A DNA stretch of 64,000 nucleotides from Candidatus Methylophosphatis roskildensis (lineage in GTDB: Bacteria; Pseudomonadota; Gammaproteobacteria; Burkholderiales; Rhodocyclaceae). Positions 35,609 through 43,529 of the stretch are shown piece after piece. The translations under genes were made by a program, and so were the position numbers. The stretch lies in NCBI GenBank assembly GCA_016708905.1, contig JADJEV010000003.1:1116001-1180000 (forward strand). Reading direction: 5' to 3'. Every line of letters begins with the position of its first letter. Within the stretch, counting starts at the first letter, position 1. The notes under the pieces were generated by a model. That model was not told the DNA's origin and did not search any database. It saw only the letters and a program-made list of their open reading frames with translations.

Positions 35609-36244
35609 TCAGGGTGCCAGACGGCATCTTGCCCAGGTTCCCGTGGGTTGGCGCACGTAGCGCAATCGATCATGCAGGCGGCTCGGCCGCCCCTGCCAGA
35701 ACTCCATGGCGTCGGCCCGAAGGCGATAGCCGCCCCAATGCGGCGGACGCGGCACTTCGTCCGGGTAGGTGACCGCCAGTTCTGCCACCCGTTGTTCGAG
35801 CATGGCGCGATCTTCGATTACCGCGCTCTGCGGGCTCGCCCAGGCGCCGATCCGGCTGTCATAGGGGCGACTGGAAAAGTAGGCGTCTGACTCCGCGGCC
35901 GCAATCTGCTCGACGGCGCCTTCCACACGGACTTGCCGCTCGAGCACAGCCCAGTAAAACAGCAGGCTTGCGTGGGGATTGGCGGCAAGCTCCGCGCCCT
36001 TCCGGCTGGTGTAGTTGGAGTAGAAGGTGAAGCCGGATTCGTCGGCCAATCGCAGCAGCACGATGCGCGCGCTGGGAACGCCATCAGCGGTCGCCGTTGC
36101 CAGCGTCATCGCGTAGGGCTCGGGCAGTTCGGCGGCGATCGCGTCGGACAGCCATTCGCGGAACAGTGTGAGCGGATCCGCGGGCGCCGTGCACTCGACC
36201 AGTTGCCCCTTGAGGTAATCCTCCCTCAGATGCGAGGTATCCAT
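35609..36244 (-). CDS. pdxH: Pyridoxamine 5'-phosphate oxidase PdxH
   Basis: 211 residues, the normal length. The C-terminal signature PRPPHWGGYRL followed by EFWQGRPSRLHDR is diagnostic, as are VLLRLADESGFTFYSNYTSRKG-type FMN-binding residues (quoted in part: FYSNYTSRKG). The FMN enzyme oxidises pyridoxamine or pyridoxine 5'-phosphate to pyridoxal phosphate, the last step of vitamin B6 synthesis and salvage. The ATG at 36244 lies 14 bp after the ETF-QO stop, so the two genes are probably co-transcribed. Confidence 0.95.
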   Translation of the reverse strand: MDTSHLREDYLKGQLVECTAPADPLTLFREWLSDAIAAELPEPYAMTLATATADGVPSARIVLLRLADESGFTFYSNYTSRKGAELAANPHASLLFYWAVLERQVRVEGAVEQIAAAESDAYFSSRPYDSRIGAWASPQSAVIEDRAMLEQRVAELAVTYPDEVPRPPHWGGYRLRADAMEFWQGRPSRLHDRLRYVRQPTGTWARCRLAP

Positions 36245-36258
36245 CGGATTGCCTCCCG

Positions 36259-37887
36259 TCACATGTTCGGATAGTTCGGACCACCGCCGCCTTCGGGTGT
36301 GACCCAGACGATGTTCTGCGTTGGATCCTTGATGTCGCAGGTCTTGCAGTGAACGCAGTTCTGAGCGTTGATCTGCAGCTTGTCGCTGCCATCATCGCCC
36401 TTGATGAATTCATAGACCCCGGCCGGGCAATAGCGTTGTTCCGGGCCGCCGAACTGGGTAAGGTTGACGTTGACCGGCACGGACGGGTTCTTCAAGGTCA
36501 GGTGGATCGGCTGATTCTCCTCGTGATTTGTGCTCGAGATGAACACCGACGAGAGCCGATCGAAAGTCACGACCCCGTCCGGCTTGGGGTAAGCAATCGC
36601 CTGGCATTGCGCCGCCGGCTTCAACTTCTCGTGATCCGCGCGGGTCTGATGCATGGTCCATGGCGCCTTGCCGCGGAACACGACCTGATCGATGCCCACC
36701 AGCAGCGAGCCGAGATAGAGCCCCTTGCTCATTGCCGGTTTGAAATTGCGCGCCCGATGCAGTTCTTCATGCAGCCAGGATTGGGCAAAAGCGTCCGCGT
36801 AAGCGGATAGCTCGTCGTGCTGCCGCCCACTGCCCAGCGCGTCGAACGCCGCGCTCGCCGCCAGCATGCCCGACTTGATCGCGGCATGAGAACCCTTGAT
36901 CCGCGAGGCGTTGAGGAAGCCCGCATTGCAGCCGATCAGCGCACCGCCTGGGAACACCAGCTTCGGCAGCGACTGCAGCCCGCCGGCGGTGATGGCGCGT
37001 GCGCCGTAGGCGATCCGCTTGCCGCCCTCGAAGAATCGCCGGATCGCCGGGTGGGTCTTGTAACGCTGAAATTCCTCGTAGGGGCTGAGGTAAGGGTTCT
37101 CGTAGCCCAGCCCGACCACAAAGCCCACTGCCACCTGATTGTCCTTCATGTGGTAGAGGAAGGATCCGCCGTAGGTATGGGTATCGAGCGGCCAGCCAGC
37201 GGTGTGAACGACCAGTCCGGCTTGGTGCTTGGCCGGATCGATCTCCCACAGCTCCTTCAGGCCGATGCCGTAGGTCTGCGGATCGCGTCCTTCGTCGAGC
37301 CGGAAACGGGCAATCAGTTGTTTGCCGAGATGGCCACGCGCACCCTCGGCGAACAGGGTGTACTTGCCGTGCAGTTCGACGCCCGGCTGGAAGTTCGGCG
37401 TCGGTTGTCCATCCCGCCCGACCCCCATGTCGCCGGTTGCGACACCCTTGACGGCACCCTGGTCGTCGAAGAGGATCTCCGCCGCGGCAAAACCCGGATA
37501 GATCTCGACGCCCAGCGCCTCGGCCTGCTCGCCGAGCCAGCGCACCAGACTGGCCAGGCTGATGACGTAGTTGCCATGATTGCCGAAGCAACCCGGCAAC
37601 AGCCAGTTCGGCGTCTGCCGCGAGCCGGATTCGGTAAGAAACAGAAAACGATCTTCGCTGACCGGGACATCGACGGGCGCGCCGCGTTCTCGCCAATCGG
37701 GGAACAACTCGTCGATTCCGCGCGGGTCCATCACCGCGCCTGACAGGATGTGGGCACCGATCTCGGAGCCCTTCTCGAGCACACAGACCCCGACTTCTCC
37801 GCCCGCCGCGGCGGCTAACTGCTTGATTGTAATGGCCGCCGAAAGGCCGGCCGGGCCGCCGCCGACAACGACGACGTCGTATTCCAT
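36259..37887 (-). CDS. Electron transfer flavoprotein-ubiquinone oxidoreductase
   Basis: 542 residues. The N-terminal FAD site (VVVVGGGPAGLSAA), the ubiquinone-binding middle region and the C-terminal 4Fe-4S ligands (RYCPAG, NCVHCKTCDIKDP) are all present. The enzyme passes electrons from reduced ETF to the quinone pool at the inner membrane face. It pairs functionally with the etfA and etfB genes at 55111-56833 and the acyl-CoA dehydrogenase gene at 52604. The ATG at 37887 places the FAD loop right at the N-terminus. Confidence 0.95.
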   Translation of the reverse strand: MEYDVVVVGGGPAGLSAAITIKQLAAAAGGEVGVCVLEKGSEIGAHILSGAVMDPRGIDELFPDWRERGAPVDVPVSEDRFLFLTESGSRQTPNWLLPGCFGNHGNYVISLASLVRWLGEQAEALGVEIYPGFAAAEILFDDQGAVKGVATGDMGVGRDGQPTPNFQPGVELHGKYTLFAEGARGHLGKQLIARFRLDEGRDPQTYGIGLKELWEIDPAKHQAGLVVHTAGWPLDTHTYGGSFLYHMKDNQVAVGFVVGLGYENPYLSPYEEFQRYKTHPAIRRFFEGGKRIAYGARAITAGGLQSLPKLVFPGGALIGCNAGFLNASRIKGSHAAIKSGMLAASAAFDALGSGRQHDELSAYADAFAQSWLHEELHRARNFKPAMSKGLYLGSLLVGIDQVVFRGKAPWTMHQTRADHEKLKPAAQCQAIAYPKPDGVVTFDRLSSVFISSTNHEENQPIHLTLKNPSVPVNVNLTQFGGPEQRYCPAGVYEFIKGDDGSDKLQINAQNCVHCKTCDIKDPTQNIVWVTPEGGGGPNYPNM

Positions 37888-38111
37888 GATGTCACGTTCT
37901 GTCAATTGGACTTCCTCCGTTCGATCGCGATTCCGCTGCCCCACCCGCCCGACAGCGCATCGTCGCCAAGAGGGTTATTCTATCCTGCTCGACCGGTACG
38001 CCCCATGCTGACCTGCCCGCGACGTCCCGTGACCGGTGACCTGTTCAGAAGCCGCGCCGGGCGTCGATAATCAACGAATTAGCGAGGTCCAACGGGGCCG
38101 GAAAGCCGAGC

Positions 38112-38849
38112 TTGAAACTTCATATCCTGTCGGACCTTCATTTCGAATACGACACCGAATTCCAGGTGCCGGAAACGACGTCGGACGTCCTGATCCTCGC
38201 GGGCGACATCAGTCCCGGCCTCAATGGCATGGCGCGTTTCGCCCGCAGCACCAAGCCGGTGATCTATGTTCCCGGCAACCACGAATTCTACGGCGAGTCG
38301 ATCCATGCGCTGCCCGCCGCGCTGCGGCTGCTGGCCAACGGCAGCAGCATTCACCTGCTCGACAACGACGAAGTCCGGCTGGGGGACGTAAGGTTTCTTG
38401 GCGCCACGCTGTGGACCAGCTACGAACTGTATGGCATCGAGCGCATCGGCGAAGTTACCGCGCACGCCGACCGGCACCTCAACGACTACATCTGCATCCA
38501 GAGCGAAAACGCCGCGACGCTGACCCCCGGGCAGACGGTCAGTCTGCACCGGAAGGCAGTCGATTGGCTCGAGCGCAAGCTCGACGAACCGTTCGATGGC
38601 AAGACCGTGGTCGTCACCCACCATGCACCGCACCCTGCCAGCCTGATGCCCAAGCACGAAGGCAAGCTGATCAACGCCGCCTATGCGTCGGACCTGACGC
38701 ATCTGATGGGCAAGGCGGTGCTGTGGATTCATGGCCACACCCATCATTCAATCGACTACTCGGTCAATGGCACCCGCATCGTCACTAATCCCAAGGGCTA
38801 CCGCGACGAGAACCGCGGCTTCGATCCGGCGCTGGTTGTCGAGGTGTGA
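38112..38849 (+). CDS. Metallophosphoesterase
   Basis: 245 residues with the calcineurin-like motif set: SDLHFE, AGDISPG, VPGNHEFYG, THHAPH and HGHTHHS. A TTG start at 38112 is used (TTG-AAA-CTT), since the conserved first strand LHILSDLH follows at once. Likely a cytoplasmic phosphohydrolase of unknown substrate. Transcribed divergently from the ETF-QO gene. Confidence 0.88.
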   Translation: MKLHILSDLHFEYDTEFQVPETTSDVLILAGDISPGLNGMARFARSTKPVIYVPGNHEFYGESIHALPAALRLLANGSSIHLLDNDEVRLGDVRFLGATLWTSYELYGIERIGEVTAHADRHLNDYICIQSENAATLTPGQTVSLHRKAVDWLERKLDEPFDGKTVVVTHHAPHPASLMPKHEGKLINAAYASDLTHLMGKAVLWIHGHTHHSIDYSVNGTRIVTNPKGYRDENRGFDPALVVEV

Positions 38850-39303
38850 GTCGGATCGCCTGAGGCGCACGGATATCGGTCGTGCGGGCAGTTCGGTCCG
38901 GGCGGCGATAGTCGGACATCGGAAGAGCATCGTCTTCCGGCTCGTTCGGCGCGATGCGCATCGGATACTTCGTCCACAAGCCGGAAGGGTGCAACAAGCG
39001 CAGAACCAGTAGCGTGCAATAAGCGCAGCGCATTGCACCGGACGATCCCACTCGGCGCAATATCGATTGCGCCCTGCGAATTCTTGCGGTAACCGATGCC
39101 GGTGAGCTTGCTGGCATCGTCCCAGGTGTAGCCGCTCGATTTGCGCTTCGGCAATGCGTGGAATATCCCGGTCTCCGCCAAAAACTCTGTCAAGGGGGCA
39201 GAAAGGGAATCTGTTGACGCACGAATATATGACCTTCGTACAATACGGCAAGCCGATCAGCGAATCGGTCTTAGCATCGGCGCTCCACCTTGGAGAGCAC
39301 CTC
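38850..39303. other. 454-bp stretch without a confident gene
   Basis: It holds a REP-like palindrome at 39014-39038 and a minus-strand fragment around 39075-39190 whose translation (FHALPKRKSSGYTWDDASK) looks protein-like but has no clear start or end and no recognised family. A TTGACG (39214-39219) and TACAAT (39239-39244) spaced 19 bases apart could be a weak sigma-70 promoter for the genes starting at 39304. Confidence 0.5.
39014..39038. repeat. REP-like palindrome
   Basis: GTGCAAT (39014-39020) and ATTGCAC (39032-39038) pair around an AAGCGCAGCGC loop. This type of GTGCAAT-AAGCGCAGCGC unit is a familiar dispersed intergenic palindrome in proteobacteria. A partial, unpaired copy (GTGCAACAAGCGCAG) lies just upstream. 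Confidence 0.6.
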
Positions 39304-39686
39304 ATGCGGAAACGGAAGACGGAAGTGATCGAGAGCTTTGGACGGCGCCTGGCCCAGTTGCGCAAGGACGCGGGCTTCACGCAGGTGGAGTTGGCCACCG
39401 TGGTCGGCATCACGCACGGATGGTGGCCTACTACGAGGCGCCGGATGCCCGTCCGCCGGCCCATCTGCTGCCGAAGATGGCGCAGGTGCTCGGGGCGAGC
39501 GTGGAGGTGCTGCTGGGTGTGAGTCAGCCGCGCCGGCCGAAGAGGTTGGCCACCAACCGGTTGGAACGCCGCTTGCTGGAGATTGAAAAGCTCGATCCCA
39601 AGGCCAAGCGCCAGATCACACAGTTGCTCGATACCTTCATCGAGCGCGAGAAGCACAAGCAGCGCATCAGCGCACAGGAGGCCTGA
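39304..39686 (+). pseudogene. XRE-family regulator, frameshifted
   Basis: The first frame reads MRKRKTEVIESFGRRLAQLR then a helix-turn-helix (FTQVELATVVGI). At about 39417-39422 the frame must shift to continue as RMVAYYEAPDARPPAHLLPK to the stop at 39686. One missing base (CAC-GGATGG for CAC-CGGATGG) would restore a 127-residue XRE protein. It could be a true pseudogene or a sequencing indel. It lies directly before the VapB-like gene and probably regulated the toxin-antitoxin unit. Confidence 0.75.
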
Positions 39687-39688
39687 CC

Positions 39689-39937
39689 ATGACCACGATT
39701 CAGATCGAATTGCCCGATGCGACCGTGCAGGCGGCGCGTGAGGCGGGGCTGCTGACGACGCCGGCGCTGGAGCGCCTGCTCAATGAGGCGATCCGGCGCC
39801 AGCAGGCGGCCGATGCGCTGCTGGGACTCGCCGATCGCGTGGCCGCCGCCGGCGTCCCGTCGATGTCGATGGAAGAGATCAATGAGGAGGTGAAAGCCGC
39901 ACGCGCGGAGCGCAGGCAGCGTGCGGGCGGTCATTGA
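39689..39937 (+). CDS. VapB/ParD-like antitoxin
   Basis: 82 residues starting MTTIQIELPDATVQAAREAGLL, cut here to the motif; a short beta strand (IQIELP) followed by helices suggests a ribbon-helix-helix-like DNA-binding fold. It begins 3 bp after the XRE stop and overlaps the PIN toxin by 17 bp. It should bind and block the toxin and repress the operon. Family assignment rests on the gene order as much as on sequence. Confidence 0.75.
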   Translation: MTTIQIELPDATVQAAREAGLLTTPALERLLNEAIRRQQAADALLGLADRVAAAGVPSMSMEEINEEVKAARAERRQRAGGH

Positions 39938-40337
39938 CACGAATGTGCTGCTCTCCGGGCTGCTCTGGCACGGGGCGCCGCATGTGTTGCTGGCGCATGT
40001 GCGCGCCGGCACGTTGATCCTCGTCAGCAGTCCGGCGCTGTTGGCCGAAATGGAGGCCGTCATCAGTCGTGCGAAGTTCGATGTGATCCTGACCCGCTCG
40101 AACACCTCGCGCGAACACGCGCTGCCCGAGTTGCGGCAATTGGCCGAACTGATTGAGCCGCCGCCGCTGGCCGCGCCGGTGTGCCGCGATTCCGATGACG
40201 ACGCGGTCCTCGCCCTTGCTCTGGCCGCCCAGGCCGATCTGATCGTCTCCGGCGATGACGATCAGCTCTCGCTCAGGCACCACCACGGTATCCCGATCGT
40301 GAACTCGGCACAGGCGCTGCAACAGATCGCCAAATAG
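39921..40337 (+). CDS. PIN-domain toxin (TIGR00305 type)
   Basis: 138 residues with a GTG start. PIN nuclease acidic residues are visible: VIDTNVLLSG, the middle Glu (LAEMEAVISR), and CRDSDDDAVLALALAA with LIVSGDDD. The order and spacing match the putative toxin component group PF13470. It overlaps the antitoxin gene. Such enzymes usually cut RNA. Confidence 0.85.
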   Translation: MRAVIDTNVLLSGLLWHGAPHVLLAHVRAGTLILVSSPALLAEMEAVISRAKFDVILTRSNTSREHALPELRQLAELIEPPPLAAPVCRDSDDDAVLALALAAQADLIVSGDDDQLSLRHHHGIPIVNSAQALQQIAK

Positions 40338-40340
40338 ACC

Positions 40341-40361
40341 AAGGTCCGCAAGTGCGGCCTT
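40341..40361 (+). terminator. Terminator-like hairpin after the PIN toxin
   Basis: AAGGTCCGCA pairs with TGCGGCCTT with a one-base bulge, immediately after the toxin stop. No clear T-run follows, so this may be a weak or Rho-assisted terminator. It lies just outside the 3' end of group II intron 1. Confidence 0.45.
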
Positions 40362-40542
40362 GCATCAGCACCTACCCACGCGAGGCGGGTGGGGTGAGGC
40401 TTTGCAGCCTGTTCGAAATCAACTCGGTAGAGTAGAGGACAGGTGCATAAGACATTAGGTTGAGCCTAGCCGTTTCCGCCCCTTTCGTCTGACGGTGCCT
40501 CAATAGCTTTGCCATAGTCTGCCACCCCTGTCCTCCCTCATC

Positions 40543-40576
40543 AAACCGTGCATGCGCTATTAACGCACACGGCTTT
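40543..40576 (-). ncRNA. Group II intron 1 domain V
   Basis: On the minus strand AAAGCCGTGTGCG, then TTAATAGCG, then CATGCACGGTTT fold into the short two-part hairpin typical of the catalytic domain V of group II introns. It sits 10 bases downstream of the maturase stop. Confidence 0.75.
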
Positions 40577-40586
40577 CTGATGTTCT

Positions 40587-40966
40587 TCACACCACGGCAT
40601 GCGCCGATTTCCAGCGCGTCTTCACCGGAACCTTGAATAGCCCATAGTCCGCATACAGCTTCCGACGCGAGAAGCGCTTCAATGCTTCTTCCCGGTTTCG
40701 AATCTTGTGCGGCTTCATCAGATGGTTCCGCAGGCGGTTTTCCGCATGGCTTTTCACCTTGTCGAGTACCTTGCTGGAGTTCCGATAGTGGAAGTACCCT
40801 GCCCAGCCACGCAGGCTGGCGTTCAGATTTCTCACCACATCATCCAGTGGTATCGGCGTCAATTTTCGATCCGTCTTTTGCTTGATGCTTTCCTTGATTT
40901 TCGCAAGTGCTTTCGGTGTAGGGGCAACATGACTATATCGCCGCCCCGTCCGCCAGCTCTTGCTCA
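40587..40966 (-). pseudogene. Group II intron 1 RT-maturase, C-terminal part
   Basis: The maturase-specific domain: SKSWRTGRRYSHVAPTPK, DDVVRNLNASLRGWAGYFHY and SHAENRLRNHLMKPHKIRN (each shortened here). It continues the RT protein whose middle part ends GFEIR at about 42581-42590. The ISKra4-family element between them causes the break. The original joined reading is GFEIR-VSKSW, so this is one gene cut by an insertion. Confidence 0.9.
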
Positions 40967-40974
40967 CCCTGATT
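40967..40974. repeat. 8-bp target duplication, left copy
   Basis: CCCTGATT, repeated at 42581-42588 on the other side of the IS. It flanks the GGGTGTA end of the element. Confidence 0.85.
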
Positions 40975-42580
40975 GGGTGTAACTCTCATACTGATGCCCG
41001 GCGAGTCGGAAGCGGCACGACGTTTTCGGGGAAGTGAATCTCGCGCCGGTATTGAGCCGAGACGAGCTGCCACGCGGCATCGAAGCGCTCGCTCTGCGCC
41101 AGCGCACGGAAGGTGAGGATCGCCTGCCCGCCGTCGATGCTCCAGCGTTGCCCCGAGCGTTTCATGCGCTGGGTCACCAGCGTCTTGCAGGCCGCCTCCA
41201 CCACGCCCGAGCCGATCGGCAGATTCTCGGCACGCAGTCGCGCATAGTCCATGCGTGCGCGGTTGCGCCGGAAGTACGTGAGTTCCTGCTTGAGCGCCTT
41301 GCAACGGCGCTTGCGGCTGTGATGGTAGGCGAGCGTGCGGATCACCCTGCCCACGCCGTCCTCGGCCTTGAGCAGCAGATGGCGGTATTCCTTGAAGCGG
41401 GCCTGCGCCTTAGGGGACGTTTCACCATAGACATGACCGAAGGCCCGCCGCAGATGTTCCGCGGCGTGGTAGAAGTCCACCACTTCCTCGCCTGGGGGCA
41501 GTTCCTTGGCGAGGAACTCCCAGTTGTCGCGCGCCCCATCGGCCACCTTGACCAGTCGTAGTTGCGGTTGGTTCTGGAGCGCATGTTCGACTTCGGCCAC
41601 CAGTTGGCGCTTGAGTGTGCACTTCTTCGGCTCGGGCATGCGCGCATGACGCACCGTGCGCAGCCGCTCGCCGGCCCCGTCATAGTGGCTCAGCGTGCCG
41701 CAGCCCACTTCGCGAAATCCCGCTGGCCCCTTGGTGGGCTTGCCCTGCTGTCGGCTTTGTTCGCGTTTGTCCTCGCGCTGCCCGTCTTTCATCGGCGCCA
41801 TCACCCCGTCCAGCGAGACCGCAAGCACGGCGGCCTGGGCGAGGGGCGGCGCCTGCTCGCGCAACTGGCTCTCCCACTGCATACGATGTTGTTCCCACTT
41901 CGCGTCAATCGCCTTGGGCAGTCGGTCCAGGCTGCTGCGTGAGGGGTGCATGCCGCCCAACTCGCCAAACAACTGCTCGCCTTCGGCCGGCGTCAGATGG
42001 GTGACTACCCACAAGCCCATCCGCGCGGCCAGCGGGGTGAAGAACCCCTCGACGATCCCAGCACGCAACTCCAGCGGGCATTCGCTCTGCCCGTTGGTGC
42101 CCGCCGCACGGTAACGGTGGCGCAGCACCTTCACCGGTCCGGCCGCCGTCATGTATTCGCCGTAGCCGCTGACTACCCGTCGGTAGAGCACCCCCTCGAT
42201 CCTCAGCACCGGGAGCGTCACGTCCAGCCGCGCCAGCTCTTCGCCGACAAACTCGCGCTCGGCTTCGGCAAAGCGCCGGCGCACTTCGCGCTCGAACGCT
42301 TCGAACCCTTCTCCATGGTCACTTGCGCAGCGCCTGCGCCCCTCGATAAAACACAATAGGCTCTCCAGCGCCTTGCCGCCGACACGCGCCTTTTCCTTGA
42401 GCGCGCCAACTTTCGCTACACTTTCCATGGGCCAGCCTCCGGTGGTTGTTTCTCGCAAATCCAACCGCCTTCTATCACGACGTTGGCCCACCCCCACCCA
42501 TGCCAGACCAATTTCGTCTGGACACACTATCAGCATACTCATAAGCCATTGATTTTATTATCAACGGTAGACCTACACCC
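40975..42580 (-). mobile_element. ISKra4-family insertion sequence
   Basis: 1,606 bp bounded by inverted ends that start GGGTGTA (plus strand at 40975, minus strand at 42580) and flanked by the 8-bp duplication CCCTGATT. The single transposase gene is intact. It interrupts the RT-maturase gene of group II intron 1 between its RT and maturase domains. The intact duplication indicates a fairly recent simple insertion. Confidence 0.88.
40986..42428 (-). CDS. ISKra4-family transposase
   Basis: 480 residues from the ATG at 42428 (MESVAKVGALKEKARVGGK). The central catalytic region contains VLAVSLDGVMAPMKDGQ, VADGARDNWEFL, VVDFYHAAEHL and LPIGSGVVEAACKTLVTQR, cut here into motifs, matching the DDE-type ISKra4 transposases. 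The gene stops 12 bp inside the IS end. Earlier in-frame starts lie outside the element end or close to it and are less likely. Confidence 0.88.
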   Translation of the reverse strand: MESVAKVGALKEKARVGGKALESLLCFIEGRRRCASDHGEGFEAFEREVRRRFAEAEREFVGEELARLDVTLPVLRIEGVLYRRVVSGYGEYMTAAGPVKVLRHRYRAAGTNGQSECPLELRAGIVEGFFTPLAARMGLWVVTHLTPAEGEQLFGELGGMHPSRSSLDRLPKAIDAKWEQHRMQWESQLREQAPPLAQAAVLAVSLDGVMAPMKDGQREDKREQSRQQGKPTKGPAGFREVGCGTLSHYDGAGERLRTVRHARMPEPKKCTLKRQLVAEVEHALQNQPQLRLVKVADGARDNWEFLAKELPPGEEVVDFYHAAEHLRRAFGHVYGETSPKAQARFKEYRHLLLKAEDGVGRVIRTLAYHHSRKRRCKALKQELTYFRRNRARMDYARLRAENLPIGSGVVEAACKTLVTQRMKRSGQRWSIDGGQAILTFRALAQSERFDAAWQLVSAQYRREIHFPENVVPLPTRRASV

Positions 42581-42588
42581 CCCTGATT
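42581..42588. repeat. 8-bp target duplication, right copy
   Basis: CCCTGATT, matching 40967-40974. Confidence 0.85.
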
Positions 42589-43020
42589 TCAAATCCCAGA
42601 AAATTGAAGCTTTCTTTCCGGGCATCCACAATGCGGGTCTTGTTCTCGTTCAGCGTGAGGTCAAGTCGATCCAGCACACGCCGTACCATGGCCAGGGGTT
42701 CTTCTACCTTCCCGGCACATAGCACGAAAAAATCGTCCGCATAACGAACAATCCGCGCCTTCAGTTTCCAGCACAGTTGATGCCTGTCCCAAATTCGATC
42801 CAACAGATGCAGGTAGCAGTTCGACAACAGCGGTGAGATGACGCCGCCTTGCGGCGTGCCTTTGCTGTTGGCCTTGCCGCCGCCCACATTCTTCCGCGTG
42901 CCGTTCTCGTCTTCACCGATAACCGGGGCTTTGAGCCACAGTTTGATGAGGTGCAAAATCCCCCCATCCACTATTCGCTCGGCCACCACGGCCAACAGTT
43001 TCGCGTGAGGGATGCTGTCA
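42581..43020 (-). pseudogene. Group II intron 1 RT-maturase, middle part
   Basis: The RT palm and following region: begins in the broken codon for Phe then DSIPHAKLL, then KGTPQGGVISPLLSN and the catalytic YADDF, ending FLGFEIR where the IS begins. The upstream half is 7.4 kb away at 50428-50940, cut off by serine-recombinase element copy 1 and its contents. With both other parts it makes about 440 residues, a normal group II intron protein. Confidence 0.9.
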
Positions 43021-43367
43021 AAGGAAACCCCGACACACTACCCATCACGAGGATCTTCCTCCAAGCGTCACCATCACTCGATCGCGTCATGCCTTCGAAG
43101 GTCAGCGCCTCGCCGTACCTGGGCTCGTTCATCGGCAGGGTCGTGCGCAGTTGCTCTTGGTCTTGCCCGACGGCAGTCGATCGCTCATTCCGACCGAATG
43201 GACGGATCTTCACGGATCGCAGTGCAGCGCACCAGCTGACCTGACCAGTCACAGCCTCGCTCTTCTTTCGGATTTGCTGCATGCACGCACCATCGTGGAT
43301 GCTCTGCTGCGTCGCCTTCCCGCACCAGGGCAGGAGACGGACCAGCGTCCCAGAAAGGAGCGCCAGC

Positions 43368-43529
43368 ATGATGCAACTGAGTCTGAGCATTGTGGAGGAT
43401 CCAATCCCCGACAGCAGCGCGTGGAAGCAAATAGGCGAGGAACAGCAGAAGGTCGTCATCGAGGTATTGGCTCGGCTGATCGTGCAGGCAGCACTGCCCC
43501 AACCAAGCGAGGTGCAAGCTCATGACTGA
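43368..43529 (+). CDS. Small accessory protein of the serine-recombinase element (copy 1)
   Basis: 53 residues (MMQLSLSIVEDPIPDSSAWK then EEQQKVVIEVLARLIVQAA). A GGAG ribosome site precedes the ATG at 43368, and the end overlaps the recombinase start by 8 bp. The same gene is present at 47028-47189. Its role is unknown; its constant linkage suggests it helps the recombinase. Confidence 0.7.
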   Translation: MMQLSLSIVEDPIPDSSAWKQIGEEQQKVVIEVLARLIVQAALPQPSEVQAHD

